A DNA stretch of 64,000 nt from an uncultured Nitrospira sp. (GTDB lineage Bacteria > Nitrospirota > Nitrospiria > Nitrospirales > Nitrospiraceae), in contig CABVRV010000006.1 in NCBI GenBank assembly GCA_902500755.1, positions 1 through 64,000 of the forward strand, given 5' to 3'. A program made the position numbers and the translations under genes. Below, one piece after another: positions 24,812 to 33,812 of the stretch (position 1 is its first letter; the number at the start of each line of letters is the position of its first letter). The notes beneath the pieces are model-generated. The model had not been told where the DNA came from. It ran no database searches and was given only the letters and a program-made list of their open reading frames with translations.

Positions 24812-25552
24812 TTAGATGGGCGTGCGATTGCTGTCCTCCCGATAAAGACTATGCTGAAGTATATAAGATTCTACCGAGGGCGGCAACATATTTGCCAGCG
24901 GTAGTCCGCTCCGAACCCTCTGTCTGATTTCTGAAGCCGAGATCGGGCAGGGAGGGATGGACAAGCAGGTGAGCCCTAAGGCCTCAGGGGCCACAATTTC
25001 AAACCTGCCAATCATGCCGGCATCGAGCTGTCCAAGAGGCTCTGGATCTGGGTTTTTGAACAAGGGTATCTCGGCAAGTGTTTTGAACGATCGTCCAGGG
25101 CGAGGCACGACCACGAAGTGGCACATCTTCAAGATCTCTTCGGGCGCTCTCCATGTCGGGAATTCGAGAAATGCATCAAGCCCAATGATAAAAAATAGTT
25201 CACAGGATCGGCCATACTGCTCTCGTATGTCACGAAGGGTGTCGATGGAGTATGATTTCCCCGTGCGATTGACTTCTATGGGCGATACAGTGAAAACCGG
25301 GGTGTCGGCGATTGCGAGGCGCACCATCTCAAACCGGACTGGTGCGGGAGCGAGGGATTGATTTTGCTTGTGGGGTGGGTCGCCGGTCGGGACGAAGAGA
25401 ACGCGAGAGAGCTTCATGCGTTCTCGCACGTCACGTGCAATTGTCAGGTGGCCGTTGTGAATGGGATTGAAACTGCCTCCGAATAGGCCGAGGCGTTCCG
25501 AAGGCGCGTCTTGCGCAACGGCTGTTGAGCGTTCAATCGTGGGACGATCCAT
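24812..25552 (-). CDS. nadD: Nicotinate-nucleotide adenylyltransferase
   Basis: The 246-residue enzyme transfers AMP to nicotinate mononucleotide in NAD synthesis. The nucleotidyltransferase motif GGSFNPIHNGHLTIA (about residues 25-39) contains the HxGH site. The later segment PCPISASEIRQRVRSGLP holds the ISST-like phosphate-binding motif as ISAS. It sits in the proB-nadD-rsfS run, with 23 bp to proB. Confidence 0.93.
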   Translation of the reverse strand: MDRPTIERSTAVAQDAPSERLGLFGGSFNPIHNGHLTIARDVRERMKLSRVLFVPTGDPPHKQNQSLAPAPVRFEMVRLAIADTPVFTVSPIEVNRTGKSYSIDTLRDIREQYGRSCELFFIIGLDAFLEFPTWRAPEEILKMCHFVVVPRPGRSFKTLAEIPLFKNPDPEPLGQLDAGMIGRFEIVAPEALGLTCLSIPPCPISASEIRQRVRSGLPLANMLPPSVESYILQHSLYREDSNRTPI

Positions 25553-25575
25553 AATTCAAGAGTCGGGGCGCTACG

Positions 25576-26697
25576 CTAGAGAACGACGAGATTGTCCCGA
25601 TGGATGACTTCCTCATACTCTTGAGGACCGAATTGTTCTTGAATGGCTGCGGTCTTGAGACCTCTCATCCGATGTAACGAGTCGGACGAAAAGTTCACAA
25701 GGCCTTTTGCGAATTCCTTCCCGTCCGGCGTGAGGCAACTGACCGGATCTCCGGCTTCAAACAGACCGGTCACCTGGAGGATGCCTGATGCAAGGAGGCT
25801 CTTGCCTCGTGTGGCCAAGGCTTCAACCGCTCCCTGGTCAAGGTGTACCTGGCCACGGGAGCGCAGCGTGAAGGCGATCCAGTGTTTGCGGCTATTCAAA
25901 CGGCGTTCTTTTGCCAGAAAGAAGCTTCCGCCCGGTTTCCCTGTAAGGACTGTTGGGAGAAGTCCGGCTCGCTCGCCGTTGAGAATCAACGTCGGAATCC
26001 CATACTCTGCGACTTTCTTGGCTGCCCGTAGTTTGGTGGCCATCCCTCCAGTGCCTTCAAACGTGCTGGACACTCCTGCCAGCTGTTCGATGTCCGGAGT
26101 AATTTCAGGAACGAGTGGAATCAATGTGGCAGAGGGAGTCTTGCGCGGATCGTCCGTGTACAAACCATCGACGTCCGAAAGAATGACCAATATATCTGCA
26201 TCAGCTAGGTGCGCGACTTCGCTCGCCAGGGTGTCGTTGTCACCGACTCGAATTTCGTCGACTGCAACGGTATCGTTTTCGTTGATGATAGGAATGATGC
26301 CAAATCCGATCAGCGCTGAAAGGGTATGGCGCGCATTGAGAAAGCGACGGCGATCTGCGAGGTCGTGGTGAGTCAGAAGAATCTGTGCGACTTGAATCGA
26401 CAGACGCTCGAAGGCTTTTTCATAGGCCCATATGAGTCGACTTTGTCCGACCGCTGCCGCGGCCTGCTTGACCGGAAGGTTTTTAGGATAGTCTTTCAGC
26501 TGCAACTTGCGGATACCAGAGACGATGGCACCGGATGAGACGATGAGAATCTCCCGGCCCTGTGTTCGGAGCGCGGCGATCTCTTCTGCCAACCGATCAA
26601 TCTGCTCAGGACGGAGTCCTTCCGCACGCGATGCGATCAGGCTGCTCCCGATTTTGATGACGATCCGTTTGGCCTCTGCTAAAAGCTGGTCTCGCAT
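25576..26697 (-). CDS. proB: Glutamate 5-kinase
   Basis: A 373-residue enzyme for the first step of proline synthesis. The N-terminal amino-acid kinase domain shows RIVIKIGSSL, SSGAIVSGIRKL, and PIINENDTVAVDEI with GDNDTLASEVA. The C-terminal PUA domain lies at about 285-373 (SRGQVHLDQGAVEALATRGKSLL). ATG 26697 gives the standard length; the frame upstream lies inside obgE. It overlaps the end of obgE by 19 bp. Confidence 0.95.
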   Translation of the reverse strand: MRDQLLAEAKRIVIKIGSSLIASRAEGLRPEQIDRLAEEIAALRTQGREILIVSSGAIVSGIRKLQLKDYPKNLPVKQAAAAVGQSRLIWAYEKAFERLSIQVAQILLTHHDLADRRRFLNARHTLSALIGFGIIPIINENDTVAVDEIRVGDNDTLASEVAHLADADILVILSDVDGLYTDDPRKTPSATLIPLVPEITPDIEQLAGVSSTFEGTGGMATKLRAAKKVAEYGIPTLILNGERAGLLPTVLTGKPGGSFFLAKERRLNSRKHWIAFTLRSRGQVHLDQGAVEALATRGKSLLASGILQVTGLFEAGDPVSCLTPDGKEFAKGLVNFSSDSLHRMRGLKTAAIQEQFGPQEYEEVIHRDNLVVL

Positions 26698-27704
26698 GGC
26701 ATCTTTCGTAGCATATCCACTTGCTTCCCGACGTAGGTGATAAGGTCCTTCAGGCCTTTGTTGGCGGCAGCCGAAATCGCCAAACATGGATAGCCTTCAC
26801 GTTGGCAATAGGCCCGCAGTTCAGCAAGCCGTTCGCTTGTACCGACCACATCGATCTTTGTTGCCACGACGGCAAATGGGCGACGGGTAAGCGTTGGGTC
26901 GTAGGCTGCCAGTTCACGACGCAGCGTCTCAAAGCTGGCGACGGGATCTTCGGTCGCCCACTCAGACACATCTATCAAATGCAGCAAGAACGCCGTGCGT
27001 TGAATGTGGCGGAGGAACTGGACACCGAGACCCCTGCCTTCATGGGCTCCTTCGATCAAACCCGGGATATCGGCCACGACGAAGCTGCGATCGGATCCCC
27101 AGCGAACGACACCAAGATTGGGAATGAGTGTGGTGAAGGGATAATCGGCAATTTTTGGACGTGCCGCTGAAATCGCTGCAATAAGTGTTGACTTGCCGGC
27201 GTTCGGAAATCCGACGAGCCCGACATCGGCAAGTAGTTTGAGTTCGAGCCGCAAGGTACGCTCTTCACCCGGAGTGCCGGGGGTGCATTTTGTCGGCACT
27301 CGATTGACGGACGTGGCGAAATTACTGTTTCCCTTCCCTCCGCGGCCCCCATGCGCGATGACAGCGGTTTGACTATCTTCGATAAAATCGGCGAGTAGTT
27401 CCGTGGTTTGATCATCGTAGACGATGGTGCCGACAGGGACGATAATGGTCATGTCTTCCCCAGACCGGCCTGTGCAATTGGAGCCCCCTCCGGCTCGCCC
27501 ATCCTGGGCCTCATACTGGTTTTGGTAGCGGAGATCAAGCAATGTCGTGAGTCGATGAGATGCGGTCATGATGATGTCGCCACCGTTGCCGCCGTCGCCG
27601 CCGTCCGGACCTCCACGTGGGACGAACATTTCCCTCCGGAAACTGCAGATGCCGTTTCCGCCGCGTCCGGCTCGTACGGTGATGTGAACTTCATCGACGA
27701 ACAT
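26679..27704 (-). CDS. obgE: Obg-family GTPase
   Basis: A 341-residue ribosome-associated GTPase. The Gly-rich Obg fold fills the first 157 residues (VRAGRGGNGICSFRREMFVP and GGDGGNGGDII). The GTPase domain follows with G1 GFPNAGKST, switch region YPFTTLIPNLG, G3 ADIPGLIEGA and G4 VATKID. Its place after rplU and rpmA is the classic arrangement. A 122-bp gap after rpmA holds a 6-bp GC-rich hairpin (27788-27805) that might attenuate read-through. Confidence 0.96.
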   Translation of the reverse strand: MFVDEVHITVRAGRGGNGICSFRREMFVPRGGPDGGDGGNGGDIIMTASHRLTTLLDLRYQNQYEAQDGRAGGGSNCTGRSGEDMTIIVPVGTIVYDDQTTELLADFIEDSQTAVIAHGGRGGKGNSNFATSVNRVPTKCTPGTPGEERTLRLELKLLADVGLVGFPNAGKSTLIAAISAARPKIADYPFTTLIPNLGVVRWGSDRSFVVADIPGLIEGAHEGRGLGVQFLRHIQRTAFLLHLIDVSEWATEDPVASFETLRRELAAYDPTLTRRPFAVVATKIDVVGTSERLAELRAYCQREGYPCLAISAAANKGLKDLITYVGKQVDMLRKMPCETSF

Positions 27705-27826
27705 ACGGTGCTGCCATTCTGTGAACGGTTCAGTAGTTAGGACCTAAAAGTATACCCGACTCTGAGCCGAAGAGGCAGGGAGAATCTCCCCAGCCGGGAC
27801 TGGGGCAGAGAAGTGGAAAGGGAGAA

Positions 27827-28090
27827 TCAGGATTTGGCTGGGATAGGATACACGCTGACTTTTCGTCTGCCTCGTCCGCCTTCGAATTTGACCACGCCGC
27901 TCATCCTGGCAAACAGCGTATGATCCCGTCCGAGGTCCACATTGAATCCTGGGAAAAACTTGGTGCCGCGCTGACGGACAATGATACTGCCGGCCGTTAC
28001 TGTCTGTCCGCCATAAGCTTTCACGCCTAGATACTGTGGATTACTGTCGCGGCCATTACGTGATGAGCCGCCACCCTTGTTTGTTGCCAT
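27827..28090 (-). CDS. rpmA: 50S ribosomal protein L27
   Basis: The 87-residue protein has the L27 signature: [20 protein letters not shown], then [20 protein letters not shown]. It is the part of the large subunit that reaches toward the peptidyl-transferase centre. It follows rplU by 20 bp. Confidence 0.97.
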   Translation of the reverse strand: MATNKGGGSSRNGRDSNPQYLGVKAYGGQTVTAGSIIVRQRGTKFFPGFNVDLGRDHTLFARMSGVVKFEGGRGRRKVSVYPIPAKS

Positions 28091-28110
28091 GGTAAGTCCT
28101 CTTGGTCCCG

Positions 28111-28425
28111 TTAAGCCGATGCAATATTGGTAATGAGCAGCTTGGTGAATCCTTGTCGGTGTCCGCGGGTGCGGCGGTAATTCTTGCGGCGTTTCTTCTT
28201 GAACACGGTGATCGAACGAGTCCGTCCGTGTCGTACGATTTCGGCTGTAACCTTTGCGCCACCAATAAGCGGTTGTCCAATCACGAGACCAGCTTCGCCA
28301 TGCACGAGACGGACTTGGTTGAGCTCGATCTGAGCTCCCACGTCTCCCGGCAGGCTTGCAACCTGAATCGTAGCACCGGCCTCGACTCGATATTGCTTCC
28401 CACCCGTTTCAACGATTGCGTACAT
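28111..28425 (-). CDS. rplU: 50S ribosomal protein L21
   Basis: A 104-residue protein with L21 signatures: [17 protein letters not shown] at the start and [18 protein letters not shown] near the end. First gene of the rplU-rpmA-obgE-proB-nadD-rsfS-lapB run on the minus strand, with a strong promoter 30 bp upstream. Confidence 0.97.
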   Translation of the reverse strand: MYAIVETGGKQYRVEAGATIQVASLPGDVGAQIELNQVRLVHGEAGLVIGQPLIGGAKVTAEIVRHGRTRSITVFKKKRRKNYRRTRGHRQGFTKLLITNIASA

Positions 28426-28454
28426 ATCTCTTCTCCGAAATTAAAGAACGGTTC

Positions 28455-28483
28455 ATTTAACATGTGGTGATGCGGACTGTCAA
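28455..28483 (-). promoter_or_regulatory. Sigma-70-type promoter of the rplU operon
   Basis: On the minus strand, TTGACA (28483-28478), a 17-bp spacer and TTAAAT (28460-28455) form a near-consensus promoter. It lies 30 bp upstream of the rplU start. Confidence 0.75.
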
Positions 28484-28639
28484 GCCAAACGAGGAGCGCC
28501 TGTGGCCCAAGGCGATCAAGGGCCCCCTCTATTGGAGGGCTAGGATGGAACGATCTGCGACGCGTATGCTGAGCGCAACCGAGTCAGCGTCGTGATGAGA
28601 AACATTCGTGCGAAGGGACTGGAAGCTGGAAGGAGGAAC

Positions 28640-28984
28640 ATGCCCCACGCCAATAAGTTCGTGATCCGCACCTACCACCGGATTCCGGTCCGCTGTGTCA
28701 TGTATTACTTGGGTGGAGATTTTCTTGGGAAAGGAACGGTGATGAATCTCTGCCGGAACGGGTTCCGGGTGCTGGGGGATCATCAAGTCGTACCCGGAAT
28801 GGAACTTGTGGTTCGAATTACCCTTCCCGACAAGGACGAGCCGGTAGAAATCCAGCGGGTTGTAGTCCGGTGGGTACGCGGGCTCTTGTTTGGTGCTAAA
28901 GTAGCGACGATGAGCCCTAATGGTGAAGATCGAATCGGAGCATTTCTAAGTTCTCGCCTCCGCGCCTATTGTATTTCTTCTTAG
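28640..28984 (+). CDS. PilZ-domain protein
   Basis: The 114-residue protein consists of little more than one PilZ-like domain. It begins with a basic segment (IRTYHRIPVRCVMYYLG) resembling the RxxxR c-di-GMP motif. A later NLCRNGFRV corresponds to the [D/N]xSxxG motif, in altered form. Such proteins relay c-di-GMP levels. The missing Ser in the second motif may weaken binding. The ATG at 28640 is chosen because AGGAGG precedes it by 4 bp. It stands alone between two divergently arranged operons. Confidence 0.72.
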   Translation: MPHANKFVIRTYHRIPVRCVMYYLGGDFLGKGTVMNLCRNGFRVLGDHQVVPGMELVVRITLPDKDEPVEIQRVVVRWVRGLLFGAKVATMSPNGEDRIGAFLSSRLRAYCISS

Positions 28985-29005
28985 GCCCACGACTGGTTCG
29001 TTTGC

Positions 29006-29034
29006 TTGACCCCTGAGTAGCCTCACGCTATATT
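29006..29034 (+). promoter_or_regulatory. Sigma-70-type promoter of ilvE
   Basis: TTGACC (29006-29011), a 17-bp spacer and TATATT (29029-29034) lie about 55 bp upstream of the ilvE start. Confidence 0.7.
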
Positions 29035-29088
29035 CCACTCGTCTGACGTACTTGCAATGGTCATCATTTTGCGCGGAGATCGTCCCCA

Positions 29089-30003
29089 ATGCTTGAACCG
29101 GTTGAGAAAATTTGGATGGATGGGAAGTTTGTGGCGTGGGGGGAGGCCAACGTCCATATCCTTACGCATTCGCTCCATTACGGCCTGGCTGCGTTTGAAG
29201 GTCTCCGGTGTTACAAGGGGAAATCAGGATCCGCCATCTTTCGGCTTCAGGAGCATGTCGATCGACTGTTCGATTCAGCGCACATCGGGATGATGGTCAT
29301 GCCGTATGACAGGAAACAGATCACCGATGCCATTGTGGAAACAGTTCGCATCAATCGCCTCGACGCCTGTTATATTCGTCCATTGGTCTACATCGGATAC
29401 GGTGCGATGGGTGTGCATCCGGGAGAGAATCCCATTCGGGTTGCCATCGCCACTTGGAAGTGGGGAGCCTATTTAGGAGACGACGCGTTGGCCAATGGGA
29501 TGCGCGCCTGTATCTCCTCCTTCACGCGACATCATGTGAACGTGTCCATGACCAGAGGAAAAATATCCGGCTACTATGTGAATTCGATTATGGCGAAACA
29601 ACAAGCCAAAGCTGATGGATACGACGAAGCGATTCTTCTTGATCCGGAGGGGTATGTTGCCGAGGGAACGGGTGAGAACGTGTTCATGATTCGTCGAGGC
29701 GTGCTCAAGACGACGCCGTTGACCTCGGTGCTTGAAGGGATTACGAGAAGCTCTGTCATGCAACTGGCTCAAGAGCGAAACATCGCCGTCGTCGAGGAAC
29801 GATTCACGCGGGATGAAATGTATATTGCCGACGAGGTATTCGTGACGGGAACGGCCGCGGAGCTGACCCCGGTCCGAGAAATTGACAATCGCCGAATCGG
29901 AAACGGCACCCCCGGACCGATTACGCGCACACTTCAAAATGCCTTCTTTTCAATCGTGCGTGGCGAAGATCGTGCGCACGAGTCTTGGTTGACTCGGATC
30001 TAA
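29089..30003 (+). CDS. ilvE: Branched-chain-amino-acid aminotransferase
   Basis: A 304-residue class IV PLP enzyme that interconverts branched-chain amino acids and their keto acids. The start (EKIWMDGKFVAWGEANVHIL, then HSLHYGLAAFEGLR) and the region YYVNSIMAKQQAKADGYDEAILLD, which carries the PLP lysine, are characteristic. So are GYVAEGTGENVF and VFVTGTAAELTPV. Monocistronic, with a recognisable promoter. Confidence 0.95.
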   Translation: MLEPVEKIWMDGKFVAWGEANVHILTHSLHYGLAAFEGLRCYKGKSGSAIFRLQEHVDRLFDSAHIGMMVMPYDRKQITDAIVETVRINRLDACYIRPLVYIGYGAMGVHPGENPIRVAIATWKWGAYLGDDALANGMRACISSFTRHHVNVSMTRGKISGYYVNSIMAKQQAKADGYDEAILLDPEGYVAEGTGENVFMIRRGVLKTTPLTSVLEGITRSSVMQLAQERNIAVVEERFTRDEMYIADEVFVTGTAAELTPVREIDNRRIGNGTPGPITRTLQNAFFSIVRGEDRAHESWLTRI

Positions 30004-30097
30004 CGAAGACCTTACAGCGGTTCTCGAATGGATGGTTCCACCGGCACAGCGCTGGCTTGCGTGGCCAAGGAAGTGCTCAGGGCTGGCTTGACCGGAA

Positions 30098-30454
30098 TCA
30101 GTGGTTGCCCTCGGATGTCTCCCCTGCAGGGTGTGAATTCTCTGAGGGCTGAGCAGGAGGGGCAGCTGCTGGAGTTGCGGATTCGCTCTTGGGCTGCATG
30201 TCGATGACAGTCGAGGAGAAGTTTCGTTGTTTTGCTAAAATCGCCAGACTGAATGAGGTCACCATGAAGATCGCCGCGACGACCACCGTCAGCTTGCTCA
30301 AAAAGTTGGCTGGGCCACGGCTACCGAACACCGTCTGACTGGATCCGCCAAAAGAGGCGCCGATCTCTGCCCCTTTCCCTGATTGGAGAAGAATCGCCCC
30401 GATCATCAGAAAACAGACAAAGACGTGAATGACGACGATCAGCGTATACATCAT
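30098..30454 (-). CDS. secG: Preprotein translocase subunit SecG
   Basis: The 118-residue inner-membrane subunit of the SecYEG channel. Two hydrophobic helices (about residues 3-22 and 54-73) flank the conserved LLQSGKGAEIGASFGGSSQTVFG. The C-terminal Pro/Ala/Ser-rich tail is typical of many SecG proteins. It follows tpiA by 6 bp, as the last gene of the glycolytic operon. Confidence 0.94.
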   Translation of the reverse strand: MMYTLIVVIHVFVCFLMIGAILLQSGKGAEIGASFGGSSQTVFGSRGPANFLSKLTVVVAAIFMVTSFSLAILAKQRNFSSTVIDMQPKSESATPAAAPPAQPSENSHPAGETSEGNH

Positions 30455-30460
30455 GAAATC

Positions 30461-31243
30461 TTAAACTCCGATTGATCGAGCGGCTGAAGCAGCGCTCGCG
30501 ATTGTAGCAAAGGAATCGACCTGGAGACAAGCGCCTCCGATCAGTGCGCCGTCCACTTGGTTCGAGGCGAGCAGGGATTCGATGTTGTGAGGCGTGACGC
30601 TCCCGCCATACAGAATCCTCGTGGAATCGGCGATCGCGGGAGAGATTGTGGTGGCAAGGACCTGCCGAATCGTTTGGTGGGCGGCCACGGCTTGCTCTGC
30701 TGTTGCAGACGTCCCGGTGCCGATCGCCCAAACCGGTTCATAGGCGACCGTGATTCCGTTCAACGCCTCGGCGGTAAAGCCGGACAGGCTCTCTCGCAAT
30801 TGTTGGGTGAGCACGTCGTCCGTTGTCCCGCTCTCTCGCTGCTGCAGCGATTCGCCTATGCAGAGGATCGGGTGAAGCCTGTGTTTGAGCGCCGCCCGGA
30901 TTTTCTTCTGGATACCGTGGTTCTGTTCGCCAAAGAGCGTTCGTCGTTCTGAATGACCAAGAATAACGTATCGACACCCGAGGTCTACGAGCATCGGTGC
31001 CGAGACTTCTCCCGTATAGGCGCCCTGATCCTCCCAGAACATATCTTGTGCTCCGAGCTGCAGGCGAGAGGCAGGGGCTAGTGCCGTGCGGACCGCTTGC
31101 AGGGCAGTGAATGGGGGGGCCACGACAAGCTCAATGTGTGACGGGAGGTCACGAAGGCGTTCGCTCAACTCACGGATGAACGGCGCCGCGTCGGATGCGG
31201 TCTTGTTCATTTTCCAATTGCCAACGATCAGGACTGTGCGCAC
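30461..31243 (-). CDS. tpiA: Triose-phosphate isomerase
   Basis: A 260-residue glycolytic enzyme. Catalytic Lys in GNWKMNK, His in ILGHSERR and Glu in VAYEPVWAIGTG are all present, as is the phosphate-binding end ILYGGSVTPHN. It starts with GTG, preceded by an AGGAAAT-type site. It lies between pgk and secG in one operon. Confidence 0.96.
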   Translation of the reverse strand: MRTVLIVGNWKMNKTASDAAPFIRELSERLRDLPSHIELVVAPPFTALQAVRTALAPASRLQLGAQDMFWEDQGAYTGEVSAPMLVDLGCRYVILGHSERRTLFGEQNHGIQKKIRAALKHRLHPILCIGESLQQRESGTTDDVLTQQLRESLSGFTAEALNGITVAYEPVWAIGTGTSATAEQAVAAHQTIRQVLATTISPAIADSTRILYGGSVTPHNIESLLASNQVDGALIGGACLQVDSFATIASAASAARSIGV

Positions 31244-31282
31244 GGTATTTCCTGGAATATTGTTGTCCTTGCGGAATGGTGA

Positions 31283-32482
31283 TCAAGTTGAGCGGTCAGG
31301 CAGGGCCGCAAGGCCGGGAAGTGTTTTCCCTTCGAGTAATTCCAGAGCGGCACCACCTCCGGTCGAAATGAACGACATACTTTCCGATACGCCGGCCCGA
31401 TGAACGGCCAGAGCCGTCTCGCCGCCGCCGACGATCGTGAGGGCATAGGCATCAGCTATCGCATGGGCCATCGCAAAGGTGCCTCTGGCATAAGCATCGA
31501 TCTCAAACACGCCCATCGGGCCGTTCCACAGGATGGTTTTGGCATTTTGGACCGCTTCATTGAACAGCTTGACGGAGGCTGGACCAATATCTAAGGCGTA
31601 CCATCCTTTAGGAATCTCCTGCACCGGAACAATCTTGGTTTCCGCGCCTACGTCCCGGCTGGCGGCCACCACACAATCGACGGGGAGGTAAAATTTGACT
31701 CCGCGTGAGAGGGCATGGTCTTCGATTCCTCTCGCAAAATCCAGCATGTCCGTTTCAACGAGGGAATTCCCGATCTCCATGCCTTTGGCCTTGAGGAAGG
31801 TGAAGGCCATACCGCCGCCGATGATGACCTTGTCGACCTTCTTTCCCAGGTTTTCAATGACGCCGATCTTTCCGGATACCTTCGCGCCTCCCAGGACGGC
31901 GGCAAACGGGCGCACGGGATTGGCAACCGCACCCTCAAGATATTCGATTTCTTTTTTCAGCAGGGCCCCGGCTGCCGAATCTTTGATGTACTTGGTGATC
32001 CCGACGGTAGAAGCATGGGCGCGATGGGCCGCTCCGAACGCGTCATTGATGAAGACGTCACCCAGTGAGGCCAGGGCCTTGGCGAAGGTGTCGTCGTTTT
32101 TTTCCTCGCCGGCGTGAAAGCGAAGATTCTCCAGCAGGAGCACGTCCCCGTCTTTCATCTTGCCGACCAACTTTTCAACGGCTGGGCCCATACAGTCAGG
32201 GGCAAAGGTTACGTCTTTTCCCAACAGCCGTCCTAGACGTTTGGCGACAGGGGCTAAACTGTATTTAGGGTCGAACGCTCCCTTTGGGCGGCCAAGATGG
32301 GAGCACAGGATGACTTTGGCGCCCTCATCGACGACACGATTGATGGTGGGCAGCGTAGAGCGGATCCGGGTGTCATCGGTAATCTGCAGTGATTCATCGA
32401 GCGGGACATTGAAATCAGCCCGGATGATGACCCGGTTACCACGAAGTTGCACATCGTCGATCGTTTGTTTGTGCAAGTTCAT
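31283..32482 (-). CDS. pgk: Phosphoglycerate kinase
   Basis: About 399 residues. The enzyme makes ATP from 1,3-bisphosphoglycerate. Family motifs are VIIRADFNVPLD at the N-terminus, LCSHLGRPKG, the hinge region, LGGAKVSGKIGVIENL and the C-terminal GGGETALAV with FISTGGGAALE. ATG 32482 has GGAAGGAG at good distance; a GTG six bases earlier is less likely. Confidence 0.96.
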   Translation of the reverse strand: MNLHKQTIDDVQLRGNRVIIRADFNVPLDESLQITDDTRIRSTLPTINRVVDEGAKVILCSHLGRPKGAFDPKYSLAPVAKRLGRLLGKDVTFAPDCMGPAVEKLVGKMKDGDVLLLENLRFHAGEEKNDDTFAKALASLGDVFINDAFGAAHRAHASTVGITKYIKDSAAGALLKKEIEYLEGAVANPVRPFAAVLGGAKVSGKIGVIENLGKKVDKVIIGGGMAFTFLKAKGMEIGNSLVETDMLDFARGIEDHALSRGVKFYLPVDCVVAASRDVGAETKIVPVQEIPKGWYALDIGPASVKLFNEAVQNAKTILWNGPMGVFEIDAYARGTFAMAHAIADAYALTIVGGGETALAVHRAGVSESMSFISTGGGAALELLEGKTLPGLAALPDRST

Positions 32483-32581
32483 GCGCACTCCTTCCAGCCA
32501 AGCTCCGGAAATGAGTCAATGATGGGACAGCTTATGTGTGAATCCCGCTGAGTCATTCCGTCAGAGTCGTTCAATGAGTGG

Positions 32582-33604
<1,023 letters not shown>

Positions 33605-33648
33605 CTATGATTGTTTGGTACGAGTTGAGTGGTCCAGCACGAAGGATG

Positions 33649-33678
33649 ATAGTATCGATGCCGTCTCCTTATTGTCAA
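33649..33678 (-). promoter_or_regulatory. Sigma-70-type promoter of the gap operon
   Basis: On the minus strand, TTGACA (33678-33673), an 18-bp spacer and TACTAT (33654-33649) precede gap. Confidence 0.7.
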
Positions 33679-33812
33679 GGCACAGGATGTGCGCACCGGC
33701 ATCTCCAGCCCATCCAACTGAGCCGGAGTTCCCGCTTCCGTCGGGGCGGGATCTTGTTTCTCCTCCAGTCGCTTAGTAGAGTTCGGAATGTCATGAGAGG
33801 GCAGAATCCCAC

